Shown piece by piece: positions 63,883 through 64,000 of a DNA stretch of 64,000 nucleotides; the stretch's first letter is position 1, and every line of letters starts with the position of its first letter. Origin of the DNA: Kudoa neothunni (taxonomy: Eukaryota > Cnidaria). Made by a program: the position numbers and the translations under genes. The notes under the pieces are model-generated. The model saw nothing but the letters and a program-made list of their open reading frames with translations. It did no database searches and was not told where the DNA came from. The DNA is taken from the NCBI GenBank assembly GCA_964304625.1, contig OZ199838.1, positions 12,586,001-12,650,000 on the forward strand. The letters are read 5' to 3'.

Positions 63883-64000
63883 TTGAATTGAATTAATTTT
63901 TTCTACTAATTGTATATTTTACAATAAATTCTATTAATTTTGATTAATTCTATATTAAAAATATTACATATTATTAGGTTGTTTTCGGTCACAAATAATA

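Overview
The window is AT-rich animal nuclear DNA with very compact genes. I read twelve recognisable or partly recognisable host genes. Every intron I could place inside a recognised gene is 38 to about 140 nt long, and most are 40-65 nt. Gene content (XPO6-like exportin, CLCC1, KATNAL1/KATNA1-type katanin, nucleostemin) points to Metazoa. Divergent protein sequences and tiny introns suggest a fast-evolving, possibly parasitic lineage; a myxozoan or similar is only a guess. Nothing here is bacterial or organellar.

Layout, left to right: a ~1 kb dispersed repeat (about 48-1000); a CRIP-type LIM gene with one frameshift (2055-2420, +); a two-exon membrane-protein gene (3460-3945, -); a pogo/Tigger MITE with a hAT-like MITE inside it (5261-6039); RBM22/SLT11 (7285-8668, +) with one single-base frameshift; a hAT fossil (9251-10105); a hAT MITE with a target-site duplication (10799-11356); a piggyBac-type element with a mariner inserted in it (12007-13763); another TTAA element (14704-15847); RPS14 (-) head-to-head with SNRPC (+) at 16665-18169; CLCC1 (20825-22247, -); Merlin/IS1595-like and MULE fossils (23141-24659); two RRM coding regions (25212-25562 and 27775-29317, +); a C2-like gene (29589-30115, +) and an unassigned gene (31312-32041, +); a pogo-like element (32539-33254); a TTAA element (33609-34775); a piggyBac remnant (35210-36202); katanin p60 and RPS27 in tandem (36384-39146, -); a second piggyBac remnant (about 40798-42124) abutting a hAT element with its own TIRs (42159-44373); GNL3 (46215-48539, -, 13 exons); the sister copy of the TTAA element (49091-50142); an IS630-like DD34E fossil (50460-51240); another TTAA element (52890-53828); TATDN1 (54291-55769, -, 12 exons); the second copy of the ~1 kb repeat (about 57587-58587); a near-complete piggyBac (59812-62111); and the 5' end of an exportin-6-like gene (63456 to the window end, +).

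The host genes are mostly housekeeping: splicing (RBM22, SNRPC), ribosome and ribosome assembly (RPS14, RPS27, GNL3), microtubule severing (katanin), ER membrane (CLCC1) and nuclear export (XPO6-like). They are not an operon or a pathway cluster; they are separate genes between transposon-rich spacers. The outstanding feature is the density and nesting of cut-and-paste DNA transposons: piggyBac (at least eight TTAA-type entries), mariner, pogo/Tigger, hAT, Merlin, IS630-like and MULE, nearly all decayed. I saw no LTR retroelement, LINE reverse transcriptase, tRNA, rRNA or CRISPR. I did not find a convincing new biological system. The most unusual items are the three copies of a 16-bp palindrome in the piggyBac, the nested elements, the micro first exons, and the single-base frameshifts in two otherwise intact host genes.
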